NCBI GenBank assembly: GCA_947625705.1
Contig: CANQPG010000003.1
Location: forward strand, 1-64,000
Origin: an uncultured Peptococcaceae bacterium
GTDB taxonomy: Bacteria > Bacillota > Dehalobacteriia > UBA4068 > UBA4997
Direction: 5' to 3'
DNA length: 64,000 bases
In this document: positions 26,446 to 34,687 of the stretch, piece after piece
Layout of the letters: each line of letters begins with the position of its first letter
Position numbering within the stretch: the stretch's first letter is position 1
The notes under the pieces: generated by a model
The model's database searches: none
What the model saw: the letters and a program-made list of their open reading frames with translations, nothing else
What the model was told of the DNA's origin: nothing
Program-made: the position numbers and the translations under genes

Positions 26446-26492
26446 GCAGCCTCCGTTATGCTTCAAATTGTTAAAGCATATGCGAAGGCTGC
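26446..26492 (-). promoter_or_regulatory. Hairpin masking the sigK ribosome-binding site
   Basis: Read on the minus strand: GCAGCCT, six bases, ATGCTT, loop, AAGCAT, then AGGCTGC. The GGAGG of sigK is part of the 3' arm, so the folded RNA would hide it. No T-run follows. Confidence 0.6.
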
Positions 26493-26517
26493 CATTTCAT
26501 GCCGAAAAGCGGGCGGG

Positions 26518-28236
26518 CTAGACGCTGCTTTGGTTGGCGATACCCTCCAGCAGCGCGATTTTTTCCGCCGCTTCGCGGCAGACGGAGCCCGCGTCGCCGC
26601 CGCCGCTTTCGCCGTCTGCGATATAGACGGACATCGCCCAGCGCGGCTCGTCCGCCGGGAAAAAGCCTGCAAACCACACGCCGAAGTTCTGGCTGGTGCC
26701 GGTTTTACCGGCGATCTTGATAAGCCCGCTGTTCACCGGCTTGCCGGTGCCATCGGTGACGGCGGCGGTGAGCATTTGTCTGAGCTTCCGGGCGCTTTCC
26801 GGTTTCACGACCTGACGCGGCGCGGCGCTTGCGATACTTTGCACCGTGCGCCCCGCGGCGGTCTCCAGGCTTATCACCAGCCGCGGCTCCACCAGTTTGC
26901 CGCCGTTGGCGACCGCTGCCAGCAGACGCGCCAGCATTAACGGCGTGGCGCGGATACCCTTTTCGCCGATCGAGACATTGGCCACGTCGGCGGGGACGGC
27001 GGGGGAGAAATCGAGCATATTCTGCGATTTAACGTCCAGCCCGCGCAGCACCTGCTCCGTCATGCCCAGCCGCCAGGCGTATTCCGCGATCAGGTCGCCG
27101 CCCAGGCGCTGCCCCAGTGTGATGAAATACGGATTGCAGGAGTTGGCCAGCGCCGCCTGCATATCCTCCGCGCCGTGGCCTTTTTCCTGCCAGCAGTTCA
27201 CGGTGTGGCCGTTCGGAAGCGTTATGCCGCCGGTGCAGGCAAAATTTTCATTGTCGATACTGATACCGTTATCCAGCGCCGCCAGCGCCAGCACCAGCTT
27301 GAACACCGAGGCGGGCGGGTAATAGCAAAGCGCCTTGTTCAGGTAAGCGTCGCCCGCCGCCGCCGGTTGGCCGACGCTTTGATCGAAGCCGGGGGCGCTT
27401 ACCATTGCCAGCACGTCGCCGTTAGCAACGTCCAGCAGCACCGCCGCGCCGTTCTTGCTCCGCATGGCCTCCTCGCATATCTGCTGATAAGCCGCGTCCA
27501 GCGTCAGCCGCACATTCAGGGCGGTATCCTGGCCGCCGGGGGGAATTTCCCGGAGGTTGCTTGCCGCCAGCCGCCCTTGCTCGTCCACCGCCGCCGCGAT
27601 CTGCGCCGCGGGACGCCCGCGCAGCAGCGTGTCATATTGCTGTTCCAGCCCGCATTTGCCGATATATTCCGGATTGGCCAGCCCGGCAGACGCCAGGCGC
27701 TCCTGCTCCGCTTCGCTGCTGGGGCCGACATAGCCCAACAGGTGCGCCGCCGGGGAACCCTCGGCATAGCGCGGCTGATAAACGCAGACGAAAATACCGA
27801 AAAGCCCCCGGGTGCGCTCGTTGATCTGCTGCTCCTGCGTTTCGCTCAAATTACGCGCCAGCAGAAACGGCTCGTCCGCCGCCAGCTTGGCCGGCAGATT
27901 GGCGGCGGCAGGGGCGGGGGAGAGGTTCAAACTGTCCAACAGAGCGTCCAGAAACGTCTGGTAATAGGCCGCGTCGTGCTGTTTGTCCTGCCGCGCGAGA
28001 CTGGGGAAGACGAGCAGGCAGCGTTCCGCCCGGTTGGTGAAGCTTCGGCCGTTTCTGTCCAGAAAATCGCCGCGCTGAAATTCCCGTTCGCTCACGGTGA
28101 GCAGCCGCTGGTTCTGCGCCAGCGCGACAAAATCCGCGCCCCGCCAGCAGTTCAGCCACCAAAGCCGGGCAAAAAGCAGCAGAAAGACCAGCAGCAGCAG
28201 GCCGGATAGACGCCGCAAACGCTCGCAAGAGAACAA
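26518..28236 (-). CDS. Class B penicillin-binding protein (transpeptidase)
   Basis: About 572 residues: a short cytoplasmic tail, one membrane segment (LSGLLLLVFLLLFARLWWL, about residues 9-28), a dimerisation domain (FQRGDFLDRNGRSFTNRAE) and a transpeptidase domain. The active-site motifs are YYPPASVFK (SxxK), LANSCNPYF (SxN) and KIAGKTGTSQ (KTG). It cross-links peptidoglycan. No PASTA domains follow, unlike the SpoVD-like protein at 60775. Placement directly before sigK suggests a part in sporulation or cortex synthesis, by inference. The start is set at TTG 28236-28234, five bases after GAGGTGA, in line with the predicted short N-terminal tail. Confidence 0.92.
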   Translation of the reverse strand: MFSCERLRRLSGLLLLVFLLLFARLWWLNCWRGADFVALAQNQRLLTVSEREFQRGDFLDRNGRSFTNRAERCLLVFPSLARQDKQHDAAYYQTFLDALLDSLNLSPAPAAANLPAKLAADEPFLLARNLSETQEQQINERTRGLFGIFVCVYQPRYAEGSPAAHLLGYVGPSSEAEQERLASAGLANPEYIGKCGLEQQYDTLLRGRPAAQIAAAVDEQGRLAASNLREIPPGGQDTALNVRLTLDAAYQQICEEAMRSKNGAAVLLDVANGDVLAMVSAPGFDQSVGQPAAAGDAYLNKALCYYPPASVFKLVLALAALDNGISIDNENFACTGGITLPNGHTVNCWQEKGHGAEDMQAALANSCNPYFITLGQRLGGDLIAEYAWRLGMTEQVLRGLDVKSQNMLDFSPAVPADVANVSIGEKGIRATPLMLARLLAAVANGGKLVEPRLVISLETAAGRTVQSIASAAPRQVVKPESARKLRQMLTAAVTDGTGKPVNSGLIKIAGKTGTSQNFGVWFAGFFPADEPRWAMSVYIADGESGGGDAGSVCREAAEKIALLEGIANQSSV

Positions 28237-28267
28237 AAAAATCACCTCATTTATAAGGTGATTTTTT
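28236..28267 (-). promoter_or_regulatory. Hairpin masking the PBP ribosome-binding site
   Basis: A perfect 12-bp stem on the minus strand, AAAAAATCACCT and AGGTGATTTTTT, with an eight-base loop. The GAGGTGA ribosome-binding site is in the loop edge and 3' arm. The T-run after the stem means it could also act as a weak terminator. Confidence 0.6.
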
Positions 28268-28311
28268 GCGGGGAGGATTATGCTAAAAATATAAATTAAA
28301 GCAAAATTTTC

Positions 28312-28380
28312 GCGGGCATTGATAAAACTTTCCGCTTCATGACCTGCGCAAATTACGCGGAAAGTATTATCAATACCCGC
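28312..28380. repeat. Structured element copy 1 of a tandem pair
   Basis: On the plus strand: GCGGG outer arm, ATTGATA and ACTTTCCGC middle and inner arms, a 21-nt loop (28336-28356) starting TTCATGACCT, then GCGGAAAGT, TATCAAT and CCCGC. Arms of 24 nt pair with few bulges. Confidence 0.7.
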
Positions 28381-28383
28381 TTT

Positions 28384-28457
28384 CGGGCTGGGACTCAGAT
28401 AATACTTTCCCACTTCATGACCTTCGTTAAATCAGTGGAGACGTATTATACGAGCCC
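28384..28457. repeat. Structured element copy 2 of a tandem pair
   Basis: Same design as copy 1, offset 78 bp: CGGGC / GCCCG outer pair, ATAATAC / GTATTAT middle pair, CCAC / GTGG inner pair, and a 21-nt loop (28414-28434) again starting TTCATGACCT. Inner stems differ as CCGC/GCGG against CCAC/GTGG, a compensatory change. Confidence 0.7.
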
Positions 28458-28465
28458 GCCGGTTA

Positions 28466-29578
28466 TTATAAGGTAATTAAATCTTTCGGGAAGTGGGTGA
28501 GCGGCTCAAGGCCGTTTGCGGTGACGATACAGGAATCCTCAATGCGCAGCCCAAAACGCCCGGGAAGATAGACGCCCGGTTCCACCGTGACCAGAAAGCC
28601 GGGGGCGAGGGTGGTTTTGTCGCTGGGCGAGAGCGCCGGGGCTTCATGGATATTCAGCCCCACGCCGTGCCCCAGCGAGTGCGAGAAATATTCGCCCAGG
28701 CCGGCCTGGCGGATAACGCGGCGGGAAATTTCGTCCGCTTCGGCGCAGGTCATGCCGGGGCGTATGTTTGCCACGCCGGCCAGCTGCGCCGCCAGCACCG
28801 TTTCATATGCCGCCCGCTGCTCGTCGGAGATTCTGCCGACGGCAAAAGTGCGGGTGCAGTCGCCGCAGTAATTCTGCCAGCGGCAGCCGAAGTCGATGGT
28901 CACAAAATCACCGGGCTGCACGGCATAGTCGGAGGGGATAGCGTGCGGCTTGGCGCTGTTGACCCCCGCCGCCGCAATGGTGGGGAAGCTTAAACCCTCG
29001 CCGCCCGCCGCGTGCAGCGCTTGCTCCAGCTGCCAGGCGATCTCGCGCTCCGTCACGCCCGGCTTGATATACGGCAGCGTCGCTTCCAACGCTTTATCGG
29101 CAATTTCGCCGCATTTCCGCAGGCAGAACTGCTCGTATTCATCTTTGACCAGACGCGGCGCCAGCGGCAGCTCGCCCGCCGGGTCAACTGCCAGCTCCGG
29201 CAGGTAAATGAGCAATAAACCGGACATGGCCGACCACGCCGCATAGCTTAACGCGCCGCCCTCAAAGCCCAGGCGTTTAACGGGCTTGCCCTCCAGCGCC
29301 TGAACCAGCATAATATCAAGCGGCTGGCCGTTCGTGCGGCAGAGGAATTCGGCGTCCGGTGCTTCGGCCGCCGCCTGCGCGATAAACCGCCCGTCGGAGA
29401 GCAGATAAGCCGTCTCGCCGATCAGCAGCAGCCGGCTGTCGTCCCCGGCAAACCCGGAATAGTAATAGATATTTTTGCGGTCGGAAAGCACCAGTGCGTC
29501 AAAGCCGGCCTGCCGCATATCCGCCGCCAGGCGTTCGCGCCGTGCCTTGGTCAATTCACGCCTATCGGGCAAATTCAT
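28466..29578 (-). CDS. pepP: Xaa-Pro aminopeptidase-type M24 peptidase
   Basis: 370 residues: an N-terminal creatinase-like domain (residues 1-130) and a pita-bread catalytic domain. The metal ligands are visible as VTIDFGCRW (Asp), GDCTRTF (Asp), GHGVGLNIHEAP (His), VTVEPGVYLP (Glu) and GLRIEDSCIV (Glu). It removes N-terminal residues before proline or cleaves X-Pro dipeptides; pepP and pepQ types cannot be told apart safely. It lies 20 bp downstream of lepB. The tandem structured elements follow within 9 bp of its stop codon. Confidence 0.93.
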   Translation of the reverse strand: MNLPDRRELTKARRERLAADMRQAGFDALVLSDRKNIYYYSGFAGDDSRLLLIGETAYLLSDGRFIAQAAAEAPDAEFLCRTNGQPLDIMLVQALEGKPVKRLGFEGGALSYAAWSAMSGLLLIYLPELAVDPAGELPLAPRLVKDEYEQFCLRKCGEIADKALEATLPYIKPGVTEREIAWQLEQALHAAGGEGLSFPTIAAAGVNSAKPHAIPSDYAVQPGDFVTIDFGCRWQNYCGDCTRTFAVGRISDEQRAAYETVLAAQLAGVANIRPGMTCAEADEISRRVIRQAGLGEYFSHSLGHGVGLNIHEAPALSPSDKTTLAPGFLVTVEPGVYLPGRFGLRIEDSCIVTANGLEPLTHFPKDLITL

Positions 29579-29598
29579 AGCGTCAACCCTCCGTTTTG

Positions 29599-30771
29599 TT
29601 ATTCGATGCCGCCGAAGCTAGAGAGCGGGAACAGCCGCCAGACGGCCTGCCCGCGTATTTCGTCAAAGGCTATGCAGGCCACGTCGCTGTCGCGGCTGTC
29701 GTGGCTGACGGTGCGGTTATCGCCCAGCACGAACAGGCTTTCCGCCGGCACCACGGTGTTGACGTAGCCCTCGGTGGCGAGGCCGTTCAGATACGGTTCG
29801 GCCAGCTTTTCGCCCTCGATGTAGACCGCGCCGTCCTCGATCAGCACATGCTCACCCGGCAGCCCCACCACGCGCTTCACGTAATAGACGCCCTCCGGTT
29901 CGCTCGGCGCCTGGAACACGATGATGTCGCCGCGCTGCGGCTCGCCCCACAGGTAAGGCAGCGGGCTGGTCAGCAGCTTATCGTGCGGCTCCAGCGTGGG
30001 CTGCATGGAGGTACCGGAAACCTCGGTGGGCATCAGCACCCAGGTGCGGATAGCGAACGCCAGCCCCACCGCGACCGCAATACAGGCAACATAGCTGAAA
30101 ATGGTTTTGGCGAGTGAGGGCTTCGGCGCGGGCGCGGGCATTGCCGCCGCATCTTCCGCCGGCGTATCGTCGGTTGGCGGCTGCTCCGCCGGGCGCAGCT
30201 TCAGCGCCGTGTGCTGCTTTTTCTCCCAAAAGTCGGCGTTGGCGTGCGCCTTACCGCTGTTTGCGGCAGATGAGTTTGGCTGCTGCTCCTGCGGGGTAAG
30301 CTCCGCCAAATCGGGCAGATCGGACGTATCTTCCGCTGCCAGACGCGCCAGCACCGCCTGCTGCTTCTGGTGGAAGAAGCGCTGCTGCTGCCAGCGCGTC
30401 ATCACGTCTTTGGCCTGCTGCTGCTGATCGGCCAACTCGGCGTGTTCGGCGTCCAGCTTGGCGCGGAGAGCTTTCACGTCCTCCAGCTTGGCGTTATACA
30501 GCTGCATGGCGCGGTCGGATTTATCCTTGGCGGCGGCCAGATCGCGCAGGGCATGGCGGCTCACTTCCTCCAGCTGGTTCAATTTGGCCTGCTCGGCGGC
30601 TATCTGCGCCTCGGTGTGGCGGGTCATGCCGCTTGCCGCGGCAAGCAGACTTTGCTGGCGCTGGATCTCGCGGTAAAGCGCCTGCGTCTGCTCGCGGCTT
30701 TTTTCGGCCAGCTCGGCCAGCTCTTTTTGGTAGGCGGCCGGGTCGGCTGTTGTTGTCTTTTGATTGCTCAA
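29599..30771 (-). CDS. lepB: Signal peptidase I with a long N-terminal coiled-coil extension
   Basis: 390 residues, about twice the usual Gram-positive length. Residues 200-390 are a complete S26 domain: membrane segment TIFSYVACIAVAVGLAFAIR, catalytic SGTSMQPTL (Ser), GVYYVKRVVGLPGE (Lys) and LGDNRTVSHDSRDSD. Residues 1-160 are Lys/Glu/Gln/Ala-rich heptad-like coiled coil, followed by a Pro/Ala-rich linker. Because the single membrane segment follows it, the extension should be cytoplasmic. It may tether the enzyme to a partner; no known domain was recognised. The start is TTG 30771-30769 behind AGGAAA. The frame is uninterrupted across the junction. Confidence 0.92.
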   Translation of the reverse strand: MSNQKTTTADPAAYQKELAELAEKSREQTQALYREIQRQQSLLAAASGMTRHTEAQIAAEQAKLNQLEEVSRHALRDLAAAKDKSDRAMQLYNAKLEDVKALRAKLDAEHAELADQQQQAKDVMTRWQQQRFFHQKQQAVLARLAAEDTSDLPDLAELTPQEQQPNSSAANSGKAHANADFWEKKQHTALKLRPAEQPPTDDTPAEDAAAMPAPAPKPSLAKTIFSYVACIAVAVGLAFAIRTWVLMPTEVSGTSMQPTLEPHDKLLTSPLPYLWGEPQRGDIIVFQAPSEPEGVYYVKRVVGLPGEHVLIEDGAVYIEGEKLAEPYLNGLATEGYVNTVVPAESLFVLGDNRTVSHDSRDSDVACIAFDEIRGQAVWRLFPLSSFGGIE

Positions 30772-30918
30772 TGTTTCCTGCCCTCGTTAAATGGTTTAAA
30801 ATCAAACGGCTTCGCAATAAAACGGCTCTAATAGGTAAAATGACTAAAAATCGGGAAAGAGGTTTAACTAAACGTAAATTTATGGTACAATAGCTTTATA
30901 AGCGCCTGGATCCTTTAG

Positions 30919-30953
30919 CAAAAACAGCCGCCCGCCGGTTAAGGCAAGCGGCT
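30919..30953 (-). terminator. Terminator-like hairpin shortly after the leftward promoter, upstream of lepB
   Basis: On the minus strand AGCCGC ... GCGGCT with inner GCC / GGC pairing, then GTTTTT. Starting only a few bases after the transcript start, it would yield an RNA of about 40 nt or act as an attenuator. Confidence 0.6.
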
Positions 30954-30965
30954 CAAACTAATTTG

Positions 30966-30994
30966 ATTATAGCATTTGGGCGGCTTGCCGTCAA
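30966..30994 (-). promoter_or_regulatory. Promoter in front of lepB
   Basis: TTGACG (30994-30989), 17-bp spacer, TATAAT (30971-30966) on the minus strand, about 190 bp upstream of the lepB start. Confidence 0.75.
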
Positions 30995-31053
30995 GTTTTT
31001 GGCGGGGCGGGCGCAGTGAAATTTTCCCAAGGGACGGCAAGGAGGACAAGCGT

Positions 31054-31506
31054 TTGGCGGAATATCTTTCCGGCGTCATCATCTACACCGACGGCGCCTG
31101 CTCCGGTAATCCGGGGCCGGGCGGCTGGGGTGCGGTGCTGCGCTTCGGCGATAAAACGCGGGAGATGTCGGGCTATGCGCCCAGAACTACGAATAACCGC
31201 ATGGAGATCATGGCCGCCATTGCCGCGCTGGAGGCGTTGAAGCGCCCCTGCCGGGTGGAGCTTTTCAGCGACAGCGCTTATCTGGTGAACGCGTGGCAAA
31301 AAGGCTGGCTGGCTAACTGGCAGCAAAACGGCTGGCAGAACGCGCAGAAAAAGCCGGTGGAGAATAAAGACCTTTGGCAGCGGCTTTTGCAGGCGGCCGG
31401 GCGGCACCGGGTGAACTGGCACAAGGTGAAAGGCCACGCGGATAATCCCTGGAACAACCGCTGCGACGAGCTGGCCGTGGCCGAGGTGAAACGTCATCAA
31501 TCATAG
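31054..31506 (+). CDS. rnhA: Ribonuclease HI
   Basis: 150 residues, normal length. Catalytic acids: Asp in [18 protein letters not shown], Glu in [10 protein letters not shown], Asp in [10 protein letters not shown] and Asp in NNRCDELA, with the basic handle [15 protein letters not shown] and [12 protein letters not shown]. It degrades RNA in RNA-DNA hybrids. TTG 31054 is the start, eight bases after AAGGAGG; a longer frame would extend back through the lepB promoter. Confidence 0.95.
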   Translation: MAEYLSGVIIYTDGACSGNPGPGGWGAVLRFGDKTREMSGYAPRTTNNRMEIMAAIAALEALKRPCRVELFSDSAYLVNAWQKGWLANWQQNGWQNAQKKPVENKDLWQRLLQAAGRHRVNWHKVKGHADNPWNNRCDELAVAEVKRHQS

Positions 31507-31568
31507 TTTGGTGGCGGAACGCCGGTTTATGCGGCTGATGTTTTTGAATATGGAGGCAGATATTTTAT

Positions 31569-33434
31569 ATGAAGTTAAGAAAAAAGACCATGGCGCTGCT
31601 GCTGTTTTCAGCGGCCTTTATCTGTTCGGTGGGCGTTTCCGCGTTTGTGCTGTGGCAGACGGACGTTTTGAACCTGCCCAATCAGCACGAGCCGGTGACG
31701 GCTCCGGTTGAGGAGCGTCTGACGCTTTATCCCGCCCCCGCGGCGGATGGGCGCTGGGGCTACATCAACGGCGAGGGCGAGGTGGTTATCCGCCAGGTTT
31801 ATGAGGACGCGCTGCCGTTTTTCGGCAAGGCGGCCTGGGTGAAGCAGGACGGCCTTTGGGGCGCGGTGGACGCGGCGGGCAGCTTTATCGTCGCGCCGGA
31901 ATATGCCGAGATCGCCGTCTATGAATATGAGGCCAACCGCTTTATCTGCGCCACCGGCAGCAATGTATCGACGGCGCCGCAGAACTCGTCGCTTTATGAT
32001 GTGAACGGCCAAAAGCTGTTTGGCCTGGCGGGCGAGCTTCGGCCGATGTCCAGCGGGCTGATGGCGTTTTCCCGCACCAAGAACGACGTGACCACCTGGG
32101 GCTATATCAATGCGCACGGTGAAATCATCATCGAGCCGATATATGCCGCCGTGGGCGAGGTCAGCGGCAATTACGCGCTGGTGCGCGATACGGCGGGGCA
32201 GACCCTGCTGCTGAATATCTATGCGCAGGCGGGCGTGCCGGTTTCCGGTGTGGCCGGGCTGGACGCGGTGGGCAGCCGCATGGTGCTGCTGCAGGACGCC
32301 GCAAGCGGGCTTTACGGCTATCAGGACGTGAACGGCGAGCTGGTGATCGATTATACATTCACGGCGGCGGAGCCTTTCCGCGGCGGCGCGGCGCTGGCGG
32401 CGACGGACACGGGCACCGGTCTTTTAACACCGGAGGGCGTTTGGGCGGCGGAACCGGTCTACGCCGAGGGGCAGTATCTTGACCACGGCGTGTATGCGCT
32501 GAAGCATACGGGCGAGCCGGGCTATCTGCTGGTGAACGAGCTGGGCGAGCCGGTGACGGCGGATATCGTCTATGGCTGGGAGGAATGGCAGAACGGGCTT
32601 TTGGCCTGCCACACGGCGGCGGCGACGCTGTTTATCAACCGGGACGGCGAATTGCAGCCGGGGCTGGAGCTTCCCATATCCCCCGGCGTGTTCCGTCTGG
32701 GCAAGCTTTACGGCGTGCAGGACGAAAACGGCTTAAGCTGGTTTGACGACGCGGGGCGCACGGTGTACAGCGCGGGGCGCGACCGCGAGCTTTCCGATGA
32801 GGTGCGGCTGCTGACGGTGCTGGAAAACGCGGACGTTAATTATCTGGTCTATTATCCGCAGGCGGAGGCGGCGGCGGGCGATTTAAACAGCACGTGGCGG
32901 CGGCTCAATCAGGCGCTTGCCGATAACGCGCTCGGCGAATATTACGACAGCTATACTTCCGGGGGCGAACTGAAATTTGCCGTGCGGGGCAGCTGCCGGC
33001 TGCTGACGGCGGGCGGCGTGATCAGCGCCGTGCAGACGCTGACGCTGGACGACTCCTGGGAGGCCGAGGGCGGCGTGGAGGAAGCCGTGCATACGGTCTG
33101 CTTTGACGCGGCCACCGGGCGGCAGTATCGCCTGGCCGACCTTTTTGCCGATACTGTGAACTGGCGGCAGGAGCTTTTGGAGCCGGCGCGGGCGAGTTAT
33201 CTGCTGCTTCATGCGGCGGGCGCCCCGGAGCAGCCGGAAATGCAGGAGATACTCGCCAAGCGGCTCTCCCGCAATCTGGATTTTTCGCTCTCGGCAGAGG
33301 GGCTGACGCTGTATTTCAGCTTGTCCAACGGCACGGTGCAGCCGGTCGCCATAGCGTATCGGGATATTGAGGCGCTGCTGGATAAGGAGGGCGCGCTCTG
33401 GCAGAACTTGCAGGGCATAACGCGGGCAGAATAG
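31569..33434 (+). CDS. WG-repeat protein, membrane-anchored or secreted, with an RsiV-like (DUF3298) C-terminal part
   Basis: 621 residues. A basic N terminus and hydrophobic stretch (TMALLLFSAAFICSVGVSAF) form a signal or membrane anchor. Residues 55-420 are WG repeats, for example GRWGYINGEGEVVIRQVYED, GLWGAVDAAGSFIVAPEYAE and TWGYINAHGEIIIEPIY, which form a beta-propeller-like fold of unknown binding role. The last 200 residues (TVCFDAATGRQYRLADLFAD, LYFSLSNGTVQPV) resemble the DUF3298 domain found in anti-sigma factor RsiV. It has good ribosome-binding (GGAGG) spacing and 9-21 bp separate its end from hemW, so co-transcription is likely. Function unknown. Confidence 0.75.
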   Translation: MKLRKKTMALLLFSAAFICSVGVSAFVLWQTDVLNLPNQHEPVTAPVEERLTLYPAPAADGRWGYINGEGEVVIRQVYEDALPFFGKAAWVKQDGLWGAVDAAGSFIVAPEYAEIAVYEYEANRFICATGSNVSTAPQNSSLYDVNGQKLFGLAGELRPMSSGLMAFSRTKNDVTTWGYINAHGEIIIEPIYAAVGEVSGNYALVRDTAGQTLLLNIYAQAGVPVSGVAGLDAVGSRMVLLQDAASGLYGYQDVNGELVIDYTFTAAEPFRGGAALAATDTGTGLLTPEGVWAAEPVYAEGQYLDHGVYALKHTGEPGYLLVNELGEPVTADIVYGWEEWQNGLLACHTAAATLFINRDGELQPGLELPISPGVFRLGKLYGVQDENGLSWFDDAGRTVYSAGRDRELSDEVRLLTVLENADVNYLVYYPQAEAAAGDLNSTWRRLNQALADNALGEYYDSYTSGGELKFAVRGSCRLLTAGGVISAVQTLTLDDSWEAEGGVEEAVHTVCFDAATGRQYRLADLFADTVNWRQELLEPARASYLLLHAAGAPEQPEMQEILAKRLSRNLDFSLSAEGLTLYFSLSNGTVQPVAIAYRDIEALLDKEGALWQNLQGITRAE

Positions 33435-33455
33435 CCGCAGGGGGTGAGGACGCCG

Positions 33456-34676
33456 GTGCTTAAGGATATCGCTTTCAAATCGCTGTATCTGCACCTGCCG
33501 TTTTGTTTAAAGCGCTGCAATTATTGCGACTTCCTCTCGCACACCTACGCGGAGGTTAAGGCGCAGGCGGCGGCATACCCGGCGGCGCTGCGGCAGGAAA
33601 TGCGCATGTATCGTGCCTATGCCGGGGAGCTTAGATCGGTCTATTTCGGCGGCGGCACGCCCACTGTGCTGCCGGCGGCGGAGCTTTGCGGTCTGCTGGA
33701 TTTTATCGGGCGCACTTTTACGCTGGCCGACGACGCGGAAATCACGGTGGAATGTAACCCGGCCACGGTGGACGCCAAATATCTGGCGGAGCTTCGGGCG
33801 GCGGGCTTCAACCGCCTTTCCATCGGTGCGCAGAGCTTTCAGGACGCCGAGCTTAAAATGCTGGGGCGGCTGCATGACGCGGCGGCTGTTCGCGATTGTG
33901 TGGCGGCGGCCAGGCAGGCGGGCTTTGATAACATCAGTCTGGATATAATTTACGCCCTGCCCGGCCAGACGCTGGCCGATTTGCAGTATAACCTGCTGGC
34001 GGCGCTGAAACTCTCGCCGGAGCATATTTCGCTTTACTCATTGCAGCTGGATAACGACAGCATTTGGGGGCGCGAGTATGCGGCGGGGAAGCTGCTGCCG
34101 GCGGACAAGGACTTGGAGGCGGATATGCTGCAAATGGCGCGCGGTATGCTGCGGGAGCAGGGCTTTGTGCAGTATGAGATCGCCAATTTTGCCAGACGCG
34201 GCGAGCGCGACTTCCGCAGCCGCCACAACCGCCTGTATTGGCAGCGGGAGGATTACCTCGGCGTGGGGCTGGGCGCGGCCAGCTGCCTGTTCATGACCCG
34301 CTGGCAGAACGTGGGCACGCTGGACGCATATATCGAAGCGCTTGCCAAGCTGCACCGCCCGCCGGTGGAGGAGGAGCAGCTCACCATGGCGCAGGCGATG
34401 AGCGAGGTGATGTTCATGGGGCTGCGCCAGACGGCGGGTGTGGACATTTACCCGGTGATTGACCGTTACCGCGTCGATCCGCTGCGCTTTTACGACTATG
34501 AATTGCAGGGCTTGTTCGCGCGCAGTCTGGTGGAATACGTCGAGGACGCGCACAGCCTGCGCCTGACCGAGCGCGGCATGATGCTGGCCAATCAGGTGTT
34601 CTTGGAGTTCATCAAGGACGAGACGGAGGATATGCAGCTGTTATCGCGGCAGGACGAGCCGTTTCTGGAAATTTGA
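33456..34676 (+). CDS. hemW: Radical SAM heme chaperone HemW
   Basis: 406 residues. The N-terminal SLYLHLPFCLKRCNYCDF carries the CX3CX2C cluster motif. YFGGGTPTVLP, EITVECNPATVD, GFNRLSIGAQSF and HISLYSLQL follow the HemN/HemW barrel, and a C-terminal HemN-like domain ends the protein. HemW inserts heme into target proteins; it lacks the extra N-terminal Cys and residues of true coproporphyrinogen dehydrogenases. GTG 33456 is preferred, with GGGGGTGAGG just upstream. Confidence 0.93.
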   Translation: MLKDIAFKSLYLHLPFCLKRCNYCDFLSHTYAEVKAQAAAYPAALRQEMRMYRAYAGELRSVYFGGGTPTVLPAAELCGLLDFIGRTFTLADDAEITVECNPATVDAKYLAELRAAGFNRLSIGAQSFQDAELKMLGRLHDAAAVRDCVAAARQAGFDNISLDIIYALPGQTLADLQYNLLAALKLSPEHISLYSLQLDNDSIWGREYAAGKLLPADKDLEADMLQMARGMLREQGFVQYEIANFARRGERDFRSRHNRLYWQREDYLGVGLGAASCLFMTRWQNVGTLDAYIEALAKLHRPPVEEEQLTMAQAMSEVMFMGLRQTAGVDIYPVIDRYRVDPLRFYDYELQGLFARSLVEYVEDAHSLRLTERGMMLANQVFLEFIKDETEDMQLLSRQDEPFLEI

Positions 34677-34687
34677 CAGGGGATAGT

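Noticed and set aside
28312-28457. CRISPR repeats or an invertible site pair at the tandem hairpins
   Set aside because: There are only two units, each a hairpin in direct order with diverged arms, no spacers of even length and no nearby recombinase or cas gene.
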